A stretch of 64,000 nucleotides of DNA from Pseudomonas marvdashtae. Its GTDB lineage: Bacteria > Pseudomonadota > Gammaproteobacteria > Pseudomonadales > Pseudomonadaceae. Below the pieces are notes generated by a model that made no database searches, was not told the origin of the DNA, and saw only the letters and a program-made list of their open reading frames with translations. Below are positions 25,559 through 35,670 of this stretch, one piece after another; positions within the stretch are counted from its first letter, which is position 1, and every line of letters starts with the position of its first letter. The position numbers were made by a program, and so were the translations under genes. The stretch lies in the NCBI RefSeq assembly GCF_014268655.2, contig NZ_JABWQX020000001.1, positions 3,502,001-3,566,000 on the forward strand. Direction: 5' to 3'.

Positions 25559-27817
25559 TTAGAACGCGTAGCGTAACCCCACTGTCCACCCAGCCGGCTG
25601 TCGAAAATTTTCTCCATCGCTGTATTCATAATCCGCATGCAATTTCAACTTGTCCGTCATCGACGCAGCGACACCCGCCCCAAACCCAGCGCGCGAGCCA
25701 GACAAGTCATTATTGAAGACATTATCATTGACCTGCACTTCGTTACTTTTCGAAAATTCATAACCGCCGGATACCCGTACATAGGGCTGCAGCTCAATGT
25801 CATTTTGTACTTTGAAATTTCGGCCGGCGGTCAGGCCCACTTCTCCCAACAATGATCGCGCACGATCTCCATCGGCTTGCAAACCATTATCCAACGAAAA
25901 GCTTTTACCCTGGATGACCACGGCAGACCATTTGGTGAATGGCTCGATGAAAAAATCGTCGTCGAGTTTGATATGCCGACCGAACTCGACGGAACCACCA
26001 ATGCCGCTATTGTCATAATCACCCTTTGCACGTCCCCCATCACTCAGACTGGCCTTGGCTTCGTTGCGAAAGCGGTTAACCTTCAGCACAGCGTCTGCAT
26101 AGTACCCGCTGCTTGCATCAAGCCAAGTGGCATAGGTGCCGAGGTAGTAGCTGTCCACGCTACCCGAGCTACCCGCATCCAAGTTAAGGTCAGACGTGCT
26201 ATGCCCGCCCATTACCCCCACCAGCCATTGACCATCCCCCGCCGGTATCGCAGCGTCCGCTCCGAGGGTGAACCCCTGCTGGGTTTGCCGATAAGCCAAG
26301 CCGGAACCGTTGGCGATTTCATATTTGTTTCCGTAGGTGCGTCCCCAGGCTCCGGACTGACCGGGATTCCATCGCAACTCGCCCATGCGGGTGCGCAACG
26401 ACGTCAATTCACCATACCAGGTAGGTAAAGGTGTGTTGAACAGCGCCATCACCGAACGCGTCCCTGGGCTGATGATCCGAGTGCTCGGATCCAGAACCCA
26501 GTTGTTGCCACTCTTCTCCAAACTGTAGGAATAGGCGCCTTGATCGACCACGTCATTGAACAACTTGAACTGTGCGTCGCCCCCTCCTGTGGTAACAACC
26601 GTAATAGGCTGGCCGGCGGCTGGTTCAGCTCCGCTGCTTGCAATCAGCAGTTCGTGGGTGCCGCTGGCATTACCCGTAACATTCAAGACATCTGTACGAC
26701 CGGTGGCAAAATCGGTTCCCATGATGAAACGCCCCTGGCCTGACAGGTTTGCCACATCCAGCCGATAAAACGCGTCGTCAGCCCCGAATTTTACTGAGCC
26801 GCCATTAAGTGCAAGATTTCCAACCTGGCTGTCGCCCACCAATACCCATTGGGATGTGTCGTTTACGGTCGCGCTCGCGACATTTTCCAACCGACCGGTC
26901 AGCACGGAATTATTCTGCAGTGTCAGTTCAGTGGTACTTCCAGATTCAGTAACAATGTTTCCATTCAATACACTGCCATTAACCGTCATCGCCGTGGTAG
27001 CGCCTCCCTTGACCTCGAGTAGAGTGCCGTTGCCGGCCAATAAAGTAGAATTGGTCAACGTCAACGTGGCTTTGGAGCTGTCCTCGTTTTTGAAATCGAC
27101 CACAATCGCTGAACCATTTTTTCCTTGGACCGTGGTGTTCTCCAGATTCAAGGTGGCTGGCGCAACCCCCGTCACATCCAGCTCAACGAACACCCCGTTT
27201 TCCCCACCCGTAATCGTGCTGTTCTTGACAATGGCATCTGCACTCTGAAGCCAAAGGCCATAACCGGTAGAAGCCGTTCCTTCTAGCGTGGAGTCGGTGA
27301 CATTGATCAAGCTATGGGACGAGGCGAATATACCGGCGTTCGCGCCTTTAATAACGCTTTTTCCCGTTACGTTAACGACGGAACCGTCCAGACCGGTGGA
27401 AAATCGAACTGCCGATATGCCTGTATTACCGCCACTGATATGACTGCCATTGATGTTGCCGGTACTTGAAATCAGTTGTAACCCAGCCGCACCAGTAGCA
27501 CTCGTAACGCTGGCACCATTCAAATTGACCGTCGAATTATTTCTGGCTGTGATTGCCTGAGTGCTACTACCCGCATTGACATTAACCGTAGAAGCATCGG
27601 CATCAATGGCCAGCGCCTGAGCATTATTGACATTCAACGTAGCACTCTGCGACAAAAACCAGCTTTCAACGGCGTCGCCATTGTTGACGGTGGCACTCCC
27701 GCCGACAACGGGCGCGGCTTCGATGACGGAAGAAAGCAAAAATACGGGAAGGCACAATACGCACTTCACAAAGGGCGGCGATGGGACCGGGGGGGAAGTT
27801 GGCTGCATGCTAGACAC
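25559..27817 (-). CDS. Autotransporter with pertactin-like passenger
   Basis: This 752-aa type Va autotransporter has a signal peptide (hydrophobic CVLCLPVFLLSSVIEA, cleavage near residue 35). A beta-helical passenger at ~40-470 is rich in short NxT/NxS strand repeats (LNVNNAQ, VNVNAGSS, VNLNGASV). A C-terminal 12-strand beta-barrel (~490-752) ends in WTVGLRYAF with the terminal Phe recognised by the Bam complex. The passenger should be exposed at the cell surface; its function (adhesin or other) is unknown. The next genes upstream on the same strand encode Ig-like repeat proteins. Confidence 0.93.
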   Translation of the reverse strand: MSSMQPTSPPVPSPPFVKCVLCLPVFLLSSVIEAAPVVGGSATVNNGDAVESWFLSQSATLNVNNAQALAIDADASTVNVNAGSSTQAITARNNSTVNLNGASVTSATGAAGLQLISSTGNINGSHISGGNTGISAVRFSTGLDGSVVNVTGKSVIKGANAGIFASSHSLINVTDSTLEGTASTGYGLWLQSADAIVKNSTITGGENGVFVELDVTGVAPATLNLENTTVQGKNGSAIVVDFKNEDSSKATLTLTNSTLLAGNGTLLEVKGGATTAMTVNGSVLNGNIVTESGSTTELTLQNNSVLTGRLENVASATVNDTSQWVLVGDSQVGNLALNGGSVKFGADDAFYRLDVANLSGQGRFIMGTDFATGRTDVLNVTGNASGTHELLIASSGAEPAAGQPITVVTTGGGDAQFKLFNDVVDQGAYSYSLEKSGNNWVLDPSTRIISPGTRSVMALFNTPLPTWYGELTSLRTRMGELRWNPGQSGAWGRTYGNKYEIANGSGLAYRQTQQGFTLGADAAIPAGDGQWLVGVMGGHSTSDLNLDAGSSGSVDSYYLGTYATWLDASSGYYADAVLKVNRFRNEAKASLSDGGRAKGDYDNSGIGGSVEFGRHIKLDDDFFIEPFTKWSAVVIQGKSFSLDNGLQADGDRARSLLGEVGLTAGRNFKVQNDIELQPYVRVSGGYEFSKSNEVQVNDNVFNNDLSGSRAGFGAGVAASMTDKLKLHADYEYSDGENFRQPAGWTVGLRYAF

Positions 27818-27982
27818 CTGCTTTTACAATAAGGATCGGATTACGGGCCAGCCGCCGAATCAACGACTATCCTTTTCAGGGTTCGCAAGGCTACAGATGA
27901 ACCAGGCATAGTTATGTAGGATTTCTCCCCACGTGACGTCAGATAACTCTCCAATGCTTCCTGAAGCGACCTGAGTACACGA

Positions 27983-28007
27983 TGGGCATGACAAAGCACC
28001 ATGCCCA
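27983..28007. terminator. Hairpin after the 659-aa gene
   Basis: The 8-bp arms TGGGCATG and CATGCCCA with a 9-nt loop lie just past the stop of the minus-strand gene. No clear U-tract follows, so termination is uncertain. The rest of the 211-bp gap up to the autotransporter start shows nothing recognisable. Confidence 0.4.
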
Positions 28008-28028
28008 CCGCTTTCACGTTAATATCGC

Positions 28029-30008
28029 TTACGGTACTGGATTTGCGATCTCACAGAAGTCGCCATTATTATCCGTCAAAAACACGAAATGGATAGCCGG
28101 GTCCGACTCCGGCGTGACGTCGGTGACGGTGTAGAACAATTTCCCATAGCCATCCGAAACAGGTCTGAAGTTGTCAGAATAATCGCCAATCTCCATTTCT
28201 ATACCCTCAGTCGGTACAGTTCCGCTAATAAGATGAGTCGCCGTGGTAGCGGTTCCGCTAATTGGAACTGTCGCATTCTCATCGCTATATCCTCCCCAAT
28301 TCAATGTCACGGTCCTCCCATCGACAAGCGATGAGCTGAATGGAATTACGACTTTCAAATTTCTGCGACTGGTGCCATCGCCGTTCACAAAATTTAACGT
28401 AGGACAAGCAATTGCGTTCCTCGAAAGTCCTTGCACTTCGGGCATTGGCAACTCTATTTTAGTAATATCGACATCGACATCCTGCGGTAGCGACGACTGT
28501 GGGTTGCTGCCCCCAACGGCCGATAACACCCATTTTATTTTGATCACTTCATTCGGTTTTCTCGCAATAACATCCCATGGAACCGTCGCGGCGAGAATTT
28601 CCGTATCTTCTTCTCCTGGCGTCAGGTAATAAGGATCAAGTTCCACGTCGTCGTACCAAACCGTTACAACTTGCCCCGTCTCGGTTGGCGGAACATCGTA
28701 TAGCTGAATGTATATATCAGCCGGCTTGCCGTGATCGTCGTCGTCCAAGACGTTGTCCACTCCTTGAGACGAAACCAAACGAGGCAACTCAAGATTAGGA
28801 TTCTCTGGATCCGGCTCTTCGGGATTCTCAGGACCTGCATAAGATATATCAACGTCGATGGTCGTCTGTCCCGTGGCAATAGGATTACCCGAGCCGCGCA
28901 CCATGACATAGCTGACAGTTGTAGCTTTCCTACCGTCGGTTGCGCCATAGGCTGGCTTGATGACGGTTTCGTAATCAACGGGGAAAGAAAGCAAAGTTTC
29001 TGTCCCCACGGTTTGATCGGGTGATAGTTCAATATCCTGCCAAGTGACACGAATCATGTCTCTGCCTTGACTTGGCTGAGGAACAGTAATTTCTACCGTC
29101 ACACCGTCGGCGCAATCTGCTAGATTAATTAAGTTATCACCATCGGTGCCATCTGCCAGCGGTACGACAGGCGTTGTCGGCACAGGGGGTTCCAAATGCC
29201 GGACAGTACGCTGGTTAAGTCTGGACTCTCGGCTGATATTCCCTGCCAAGTCCCTTACCACATATTTCAGAAAATTCACGCCTTCTGCCGAATCTTCAAG
29301 AATGGTGACATCTAAAGGAATTTCCCCGCTTACTGGTAACGGGTGATCGCTCAGCACTGGCGTGTCAAAAGCAGGGGTTCCCGGGATGCCCCAATAAATA
29401 TCTACTGTGTCTGTTGTCTCAGCGTTGGAAGTCGCTAATGGCACCGTGATGACTATCCCACTGGGGTTTGCGGTAAGGTAATCCGCATCGATCTCCTGGG
29501 TGGGCGGTAAATTTGCCGGAAACCCAGCAGCGGGAGGAGCGTAATCTGTGGGGGGCGTTTTAGTCTGATAGGGTTTGGTCCGGTCGATTACATACTCGGC
29601 GACAACTTCTCCACCCGGATTGACACCGCCAGCAAACATCTCGTAGACCAGCTCGTACTCAGTTGGCGTTTCCGGTGCAGGCAGCTCTATGAGGCGTGCA
29701 AGCGGAATGCTCAAGCGCAATGGCCAAATGCGAGCACTAGGCGGATCCCCCAATGGTTTAGCGCTTTCCAAGTCAAATCTTGTGGTCGGGTCACCTTTGA
29801 CCTGCATGAAAATATCTATCGTATCCTTGTCGAACTCTTGATCAGGCTGGGGAACTTCGTACACCAGATCAGCATTCAGCGCAGCCACTGGAATACGCAA
29901 GTCACCCCCTGGCAGGGTTTGCTCAGGAAAAGTAGCAGGGTCGAACAAAATGGTGTTCTGTAGAGAAATTTGTTTATTGGTTGCGGCCGTTCCAACTTTA
30001 GCATTCAT
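28029..30008 (-). CDS. Unknown protein with ~5 Ig-like repeat units, 659 aa
   Basis: No named family is recognised. The protein can be read as about five diverged units of ~110-130 aa. Each has a strand like VTVEITVP, a loop, then DMIRVTW/VVTVWY/TVTLNW, and a later VSY/LFYT strand, the pattern of beta-sandwich repeats found in large Pseudomonas proteins. It has no signal peptide, membrane segment or secretion signal. The start at 30008 is chosen for a GGAG eight bases upstream. A smaller protein of the same type is encoded 93 bp upstream. The gene is AT-rich and acidic (PENPEEPDPENPN). Confidence 0.75.
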   Translation of the reverse strand: MNAKVGTAATNKQISLQNTILFDPATFPEQTLPGGDLRIPVAALNADLVYEVPQPDQEFDKDTIDIFMQVKGDPTTRFDLESAKPLGDPPSARIWPLRLSIPLARLIELPAPETPTEYELVYEMFAGGVNPGGEVVAEYVIDRTKPYQTKTPPTDYAPPAAGFPANLPPTQEIDADYLTANPSGIVITVPLATSNAETTDTVDIYWGIPGTPAFDTPVLSDHPLPVSGEIPLDVTILEDSAEGVNFLKYVVRDLAGNISRESRLNQRTVRHLEPPVPTTPVVPLADGTDGDNLINLADCADGVTVEITVPQPSQGRDMIRVTWQDIELSPDQTVGTETLLSFPVDYETVIKPAYGATDGRKATTVSYVMVRGSGNPIATGQTTIDVDISYAGPENPEEPDPENPNLELPRLVSSQGVDNVLDDDDHGKPADIYIQLYDVPPTETGQVVTVWYDDVELDPYYLTPGEEDTEILAATVPWDVIARKPNEVIKIKWVLSAVGGSNPQSSLPQDVDVDITKIELPMPEVQGLSRNAIACPTLNFVNGDGTSRRNLKVVIPFSSSLVDGRTVTLNWGGYSDENATVPISGTATTATHLISGTVPTEGIEMEIGDYSDNFRPVSDGYGKLFYTVTDVTPESDPAIHFVFLTDNNGDFCEIANPVP

Positions 30009-30101
30009 GAAATTAACTCCGATCTTATACACGATGGTGTCAGGTAAATAACGTGACAAAGTGGCGCATTTGATGCTTCGCTCAAAAACTTTTATTACGC
30101 C

Positions 30102-30902
30102 TTACGGGCCGCACGGCTGCGACTCTCCCGGAATGATTCGATCAATTTTAACCAACTCCCTCACCGAAGCGCCTATCTTCCTCGTACCACGATAGAGCGT
30201 GTAATTCGCCGCGCCCGACGCTTTGTCTATCATCGGTTCCAGATGCGGTCGAAAAGGTTCAATCGTTACTGAGAAACCGTTAGTTATCTGGAGCAATGTC
30301 AACGGCGTGTCGATTTTTTTATAAGTAGCATTGATGGGCGGACCACTGCCGTTGAGGCTTTGATACCCAATCCATTCCACGGCGCAAATGTCACCGGGTC
30401 GGCAGAAATTGGGGAGCGGAGGAACCTTGACTTCCACACCCTGCCAAATAGGCGGTTGTGTGGAGCAATTAAGATAACCATGCAAATTTTGTTTCGCCGC
30501 GGGAAACTCAACCTCGGGAAGGTTCGACGGAATCGGTGTGTGATCAATCGTCAATTTCCGTGGATACGAAGGGTGCTCATTTCCAAGGTAGTTTTCGGTC
30601 GTGTAACTAACTTCAACCACACCATCCACGGCCAGATACTGCGGACCGATTAGAATGAAAAATTCCGTTTCGCTAATCGGATTTAGATGGTACGTCGCCG
30701 AGGTAAACTCCACGACACCATTACGTTTCATCTCGACAGTAAGCGTATCGGTTTCTCCCGAAGGAGAAGGTACAGGCCAAATAGGTATCCTGACCTCGAT
30801 CCCTGTCTGCAACAGCTCGAACGGGATATAGCCATCCGGGTCGTTTTCGTCCACGCCCACGACCGTCGGCGGATCGTATTCCAGAACTTCAACAGGCTGC
30901 AT
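30102..30902 (-). CDS. Unknown protein with two Ig-like repeat units, 266 aa
   Basis: This 266-aa protein of the same repeat type as its downstream neighbour has two units (~1-135 and ~136-266). Shared landmarks are GIEVRIP/GVEVKVP, a following TLTVEM/AVEWIGY strand and a late VSYTT/NYTLYRG strand. No signal peptide is seen. It probably shares a transcript with the 659-aa gene. The two may be parts of one functional unit, or a once-longer protein that was split; the gap between them has stop codons. The function is unknown. The 197 bp upstream to aruH shows nothing recognisable. Confidence 0.7.
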   Translation of the reverse strand: MQPVEVLEYDPPTVVGVDENDPDGYIPFELLQTGIEVRIPIWPVPSPSGETDTLTVEMKRNGVVEFTSATYHLNPISETEFFILIGPQYLAVDGVVEVSYTTENYLGNEHPSYPRKLTIDHTPIPSNLPEVEFPAAKQNLHGYLNCSTQPPIWQGVEVKVPPLPNFCRPGDICAVEWIGYQSLNGSGPPINATYKKIDTPLTLLQITNGFSVTIEPFRPHLEPMIDKASGAANYTLYRGTRKIGASVRELVKIDRIIPGESQPCGP

Positions 30903-31099
30903 GATGGCTGACCTCGACCTTTGCTTGAAGCACCTAGTCGAAGCGAATTAAGCACCGGATTCCTCTTCTTAACTACTGTCAGACCTGACAGGTATGACTA
31001 CCGCTTGTCGGCTTTCCATTGCGACATAACTATTCACACAACCGGTTTTAGTTGGATGGCGGTTTGGGGTCGCTGGCCTGTTCAATATACAGCGCCGGC

Positions 31100-32287
31100 T
31101 CAGGCACGTCGCACCCGCAACAATTGCGCCACATATAAGACAATCCGCCGGCACGCCCCCGCCAGCTTCACCTGATCGACCACCAACCCAATCCGAATAT
31201 GCCCCGCCGCACTGGGCCCGAACGCCTCCCCCGCCAACACTGACACGCCATACCCATCCAGCAGCCGCTCGGCAAAAGCCTGGGCGTCGAGGCCGGTCTG
31301 GCGCACGTCAACCATCACGAACATGCCACCATCGGGCCGCACGGGCTTGAGGCCTGGGCAGTCATCGAGCATGGCGCACACCAAGTCCCGGCGTTGGCGA
31401 TATTCCTCGCGCATCCGCGCCACTTCAGGCAAATCCTGCTCAAGGGCAACCTGGGCGGCGCGCTGGACGAAGTCCGGCAGGCCGAACAGCATGCACAGCG
31501 ACAGGTTCGACAAGTGTTCGGCCAGGGGTTCAGGGCCTATGGCCCAGCCAACGCGCCAACCGGTCATGGCGTGGGATTTGGACAGGCTGTTGATGGTCAC
31601 GGTGCGCTCGGCCATTCCCGGCAGGCCGGCCGGACTGATGTGTTCGCCTTCGTAGAGCAAGTCGCTGTAGACCTCGTCGCTGATCAGCCACAGGTCATGG
31701 TCGATGCACAGCTGCGCCAACGCTTGCCAGGTCGGCAGCGGCAGGCTGGCGCCGGAGGGATTGTTGGGACTGTTGAGCAGCATGGCGCGGGTGCGCGGGG
31801 TGATCAGCCGGGCAACGTCGGCCGGCTGGACCCGGAAAGCGTTTTCCGGGCTCACCGGCACCGGCACCACCGTCGCCCCGCAGGCACCGAATACTGCTTC
31901 GTAAGTGACGTACATCGGCTCGGCGACGATGACTTCATCGCCGGGGTTGAGCAAACATTGCGCGACGGCATACACGGCGCACTGAGCACCGGGTAACACC
32001 GTGACGTGTTCGGCGCCGACCGGTTGGCCGCAACGCTGCTGATGACGCCGGGCGATGCTGGCGCGCAGGGAGTGCAGGCCACGAGTATCCGAGTAGTGAG
32101 TGTCGCCGGCACGGAGGCTGGCGACGGCGGCTTCGACGATGGCCGGCGGGGTATCGAAATCCGGGTCGCCTACTGACAGCAACAACACTTCCCTGCCCTG
32201 CTCGCGCATGGCCAGCGCCCGATCATGTATCTGCCAGGCGGCGGCGCCATCGCCAGTGATGCGTTGGGTCAAGGCTGAAAAGCGCAT
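31100..32287 (-). CDS. aruH: Arginine:pyruvate transaminase (AruH-like)
   Basis: This 395-aa class I/II PLP aminotransferase resembles P. aeruginosa AruH, with shared landmarks MRFSALTQRITGDGAAAW, LLLSVGDPDFDTP, GDEVIVAEPMYVTYEAVFG and the C-terminal GVSVLAGEAFGPSAAGHIR. The PLP lysine is in NSLSKSHAMTGW. AruH transfers the alpha-amino group of L-arginine to pyruvate in the arginine transaminase pathway. The decarboxylase partner aruI is not next to it here. Another alanine/aspartate-type transaminase specificity cannot be excluded. Confidence 0.82.
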   Translation of the reverse strand: MRFSALTQRITGDGAAAWQIHDRALAMREQGREVLLLSVGDPDFDTPPAIVEAAVASLRAGDTHYSDTRGLHSLRASIARRHQQRCGQPVGAEHVTVLPGAQCAVYAVAQCLLNPGDEVIVAEPMYVTYEAVFGACGATVVPVPVSPENAFRVQPADVARLITPRTRAMLLNSPNNPSGASLPLPTWQALAQLCIDHDLWLISDEVYSDLLYEGEHISPAGLPGMAERTVTINSLSKSHAMTGWRVGWAIGPEPLAEHLSNLSLCMLFGLPDFVQRAAQVALEQDLPEVARMREEYRQRRDLVCAMLDDCPGLKPVRPDGGMFVMVDVRQTGLDAQAFAERLLDGYGVSVLAGEAFGPSAAGHIRIGLVVDQVKLAGACRRIVLYVAQLLRVRRA

Positions 32288-32387
32288 GTAGTTCTCCTGT
32301 GAGCGCGGTGTCCAGCCTCAACCCTATCTCAAATCACGAAGCGCGCCAGACACATTGACGCCCATCCTCGCCCATGGTCTCCTGTGC

Positions 32388-32590
32388 ACCTTGTTACGGG
32401 TGCCCTTCACGGGGTGAAACGGGAAACCGGTGAATCGTGTGCTTTACTTCAAGGCCACGTCAGTCCGGTGCTGCCCCCGCAACGGTAAGCGAGCGAAGCG
32501 TCGAATCCACTGTGCATGCGCATGGGAAGGTGATGCTTGCCGGCAAGGCCAAGGCCCTGCCCCTCGCAAGCCCGGAGACCGGCCCATGAC
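32388..32590 (+). promoter_or_regulatory. Cobalamin (AdoCbl) riboswitch
   Basis: The leader contains the cobalamin aptamer landmarks in order. GGTGCCCTTCACGGGGTGAA with GGGAAACCGGTG comes first, then GCTGCCCCCGCAACGGTAA, and finally the B12-box region AAGCCCGGAGACCGGCC at 32568-32584. It sits in a 413-bp gap ahead of cbtB and should repress cobalt uptake and corrin genes when B12 is plentiful. Between it and cbtB, a CGGGCG...CGCCCG stem followed by a T5 run (to ~32658) could be the expression platform. Confidence 0.93.
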
Positions 32591-32700
32591 TCAAGCTCAA
32601 CAAACCCGCGGTGGGCGGGCGCTGTTCGAATCCTGGCGAGCCTTCGCCCGGTTTTTCATTGCGCTCGATTTACCCGCTGACAAGACCAGAGGGAAGCGCC

Positions 32701-32889
32701 ATGTCGACCATCAGCAATACCGCCCGCACCACCAGTAGCACCATCACCCTGAGCCAGCGCCTGAGCGCGGCAATCTTCGCCTCGATCCTCGGTGCGGGCC
32801 TGGTCTATTTCGCCGGTTTCTCCCACATCGAAGCGGTGCACAACGCGGCCCACGACACACGGCATAGCGCCGCGTTCCCGTGCCACTGA
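32701..32889 (+). CDS. cbtB: CbtB-like cobalt transporter small subunit
   Basis: This 62-aa protein has one hydrophobic helix (AAIFASILGAGLVYFAGF) and a histidine-rich C-terminus (HIEAVHNAAHDTRHSAAFPCH), as expected for the predicted cobalt carrier CbtB. It lies directly downstream of the cobalamin riboswitch and 11 bp before cbtA. The CbtAB role in cobalt uptake is a comparative-genomics prediction for the family. Confidence 0.9.
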   Translation: MSTISNTARTTSSTITLSQRLSAAIFASILGAGLVYFAGFSHIEAVHNAAHDTRHSAAFPCH

Positions 32890-32900
32890 GACCTGCCGAC

Positions 32901-33596
32901 ATGATCAAGCGTATCGCCCAGACCGCCGGTTTCAGCGGATTGCTGGCCGCCCTGCTGCTGACCCTTCTGCAAAGCCTGTGGGTATCGCCGCTGATCCAGC
33001 AGGCCGAAACCTACGAAAAGGCTCCGGTGGCGGAGGCCCATGAGCACGTCTCAGGCGCGGCCCACAGCCACGATGCCGAAGCCTGGGAGCCGGAAGACGG
33101 CTGGCAGCGGGTACTTTCCACCACGGGCGGCAATTTGGTGGTCGCGGTGGGTTTCGCCCTGATGCTGGCGGGCCTGTACACCTTGCGCGCACCGACTCGT
33201 ACGTCCCAAGGCTTGCTTTGGGGCTTGGCCGGCTATGCCACGTTTGTCCTGGCGCCGACCCTTGGCCTGCCGCCGGAATTGCCTGGCACCGCGGCGGCTG
33301 ACCTGGCCCAGCGGCAGATGTGGTGGATCGGCACCGCGGCGTCCACGGCGGTCGGCATCGCGCTGATGGTTTTCGGTCGGCATTGGCTGCTCAAGCTGCT
33401 GGGTCTGGTGACCTTGCTGGTGCCGCACGTGATCGGCGCGCCGCAACCCGAGGTTCATTCGATGCTGGCGCCCGAAGCGCTGGAAAGTCAGTTCAAGATT
33501 GCCTCGCAATTGACCAACGTCGCGTTCTGGCTCGCCTTGGGCCTGATCAGCGCCTGGCTGTTTCGCCGTGGCGCCCAGGCGCACCACGACGCATGA
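32901..33596 (+). CDS. cbtA: CbtA-like cobalt transporter subunit
   Basis: This 231-aa inner-membrane protein has about five hydrophobic helices and a histidine-rich loop (EAHEHVSGAAHSHDAEAWEPEDG) between the first two, fitting the CbtA family of predicted cobalt transporters. The ATG at 32901 (MIKRIAQTAGF) is used. Its stop overlaps the start of cobE (ATGA), tying cobalt uptake to corrin synthesis under one riboswitch. Confidence 0.9.
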   Translation: MIKRIAQTAGFSGLLAALLLTLLQSLWVSPLIQQAETYEKAPVAEAHEHVSGAAHSHDAEAWEPEDGWQRVLSTTGGNLVVAVGFALMLAGLYTLRAPTRTSQGLLWGLAGYATFVLAPTLGLPPELPGTAAADLAQRQMWWIGTAASTAVGIALMVFGRHWLLKLLGLVTLLVPHVIGAPQPEVHSMLAPEALESQFKIASQLTNVAFWLALGLISAWLFRRGAQAHHDA

Positions 33597-33997
33597 AGGT
33601 CGGGCCGATCCTGGTGGTCGGCCTGGGCTGCCAACGCGGCTGCCCGGCCAGTTCGCTGCGGGCATTGCTCGACCAGACGCTGCAGGCCCACGGCATTGAG
33701 CTCGATGAAGTGCGGGCCCTGGCCAGTATCGAACTCAAGCGCAACGAACCGGGCCTGCTGGCGTTGGCTGAGCAACTGGCGCTGCCGTTGATTTGCTTTA
33801 CCGCCGAACAGTTGTCGGGCTATCAAGGGCAGCTCAGCCATCGCTCCCGGATTGCTTTCGAGCGTACGGACTGCCATGGCGTTGCCGAAAGCGCTGCTCT
33901 CGCGCTGGCCAATCAATTGGGCGATTCGCCCGCAACGCTACTGATTACCCGCCAGAAAGCTTTGCAGGCCACATTGGCATTGGCGGCCGCTTCGTAA
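33593..33997 (+). CDS. cobE: Cobalamin biosynthesis protein CobE (CbiG C-terminal type)
   Basis: This 134-aa protein matches the C-terminal domain of CbiG/CobE, with GLGCQRGCPASSLRALLDQTL at the N-terminus and the later SLEL-like region ALASIELKRNEPGLL. CobE is needed in the aerobic corrin pathway, though its exact step is poorly defined. It overlaps the cbtA stop by four bases and is followed 68 bp later by cobM. Confidence 0.88.
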   Translation: MKVGPILVVGLGCQRGCPASSLRALLDQTLQAHGIELDEVRALASIELKRNEPGLLALAEQLALPLICFTAEQLSGYQGQLSHRSRIAFERTDCHGVAESAALALANQLGDSPATLLITRQKALQATLALAAAS

Positions 33998-34065
33998 CGC
34001 TCGATAATCGCCACCGGAATCATGAGCGCGGCTCATGCAAGCCACTCTTTCGACAGGAACCGGTC

Positions 34066-34812
34066 ATGACCGTTTATTTCATCGGCGCCGGCCCCGGCGA
34101 CCCGGAACTGATCACCGTGAAGGGCCAGCGACTGATCCATAGCTGCCCCGTGATCATCTACGCCGGTTCCCTGGTGCCGACGGCCGTGCTGGAAGGCCAT
34201 CGTGCCGAACAGGTGATCAACAGCGCCGAGCTGCATCTGGAACAAATCATCGAGGTGATCAAGGCGGCCCATCTCAGTGGGCAGGATGTGGCTCGGGTGC
34301 ACTCTGGCGATCCGGGCCTGTATGGCGCCATCGGCGAGCAGATCCGCTGCCTGCGGGAGCTGGACATCCCTTTCGAGATCATTCCAGGCGTCACCGCCAC
34401 CTCGGCCTGCGCCGCCCTGTTGGGTGTCGAACTGACGCTGCCCGATGTGTCCCAGAGCGTGATCCTCACTCGCTACGCGGACAAAACCGCCATGCCCGCT
34501 GGAGAGGAACTTGCCAGCCTGGCGCAGCATGGAACGACCATGGCGATTCACCTGGGCGTCAATCACCTGCAGAAAATCGTCGGTGAACTGCTGCCTCACT
34601 ACGGCGCGGATTGTCCGATAGCGGTGGTTCATCGGGCGACGTGGCCGGATCAGGATTGGGTGGTGGGTACGCTGGAGGATATCGCCGAGAAGGTGCAGGC
34701 CAAGGGTTTTCGCCGCACCGCGCTGATTCTGGTGGGACGGGTGCTGGGCAACGATGTGTTCAGCGAATCATCGCTGTATCGCGCAGGCCATGCGCATCTC
34801 TACCGGCCCTGA
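34066..34812 (+). CDS. cobM: Precorrin-4 C11-methyltransferase
   Basis: This 248-aa SAM-dependent tetrapyrrole methyltransferase has the N-terminal VYFIGAGPGDPELITVKG, the VHSGDPGLYGAIGEQ loop and IPGVTATSACAALLG, all typical of CobM/CbiF. It methylates precorrin-4 at C-11 to give precorrin-5 in the aerobic pathway. It is the last gene of the riboswitch-led cluster, and a REP hairpin follows. Confidence 0.94.
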   Translation: MTVYFIGAGPGDPELITVKGQRLIHSCPVIIYAGSLVPTAVLEGHRAEQVINSAELHLEQIIEVIKAAHLSGQDVARVHSGDPGLYGAIGEQIRCLRELDIPFEIIPGVTATSACAALLGVELTLPDVSQSVILTRYADKTAMPAGEELASLAQHGTTMAIHLGVNHLQKIVGELLPHYGADCPIAVVHRATWPDQDWVVGTLEDIAEKVQAKGFRRTALILVGRVLGNDVFSESSLYRAGHAHLYRP

Positions 34813-34840
34813 AACAATCGATCAGGCGGTAAAACAACCT

Positions 34841-34868
34841 GTGGCGAGGGAGCAGGCTCGCTCGCCAC
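34841..34868. repeat. REP element
   Basis: GTGGCGAG and CTCGCCAC form the ends of a 28-bp imperfect palindrome between the convergent cobM and nfuA genes. It may act as a transcript-end stabiliser. Confidence 0.8.
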
Positions 34869-34891
34869 GGGTCTTGCCGCAGTGACACCTA

Positions 34892-35533
<642 letters not shown>

Positions 35534-35670
35534 CTAGTATTTTTGTCAGGAAAGCACCCGACGGCAGGCAGGATCGCCGCCGAGCACCTTACTCACGGCC
35601 TCTGGTAGCGGTTCATCTGCAGCACCCCCGCTTGCGAGGGCTCGGCTTGCTGACAGCACCACCTTGCAAA

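Noticed and set aside
32625..32650. tRNA T-arm-like TTCGAATCC after the riboswitch
   Set aside because: The flanking five-base stems do not pair and no acceptor or anticodon arm is found.
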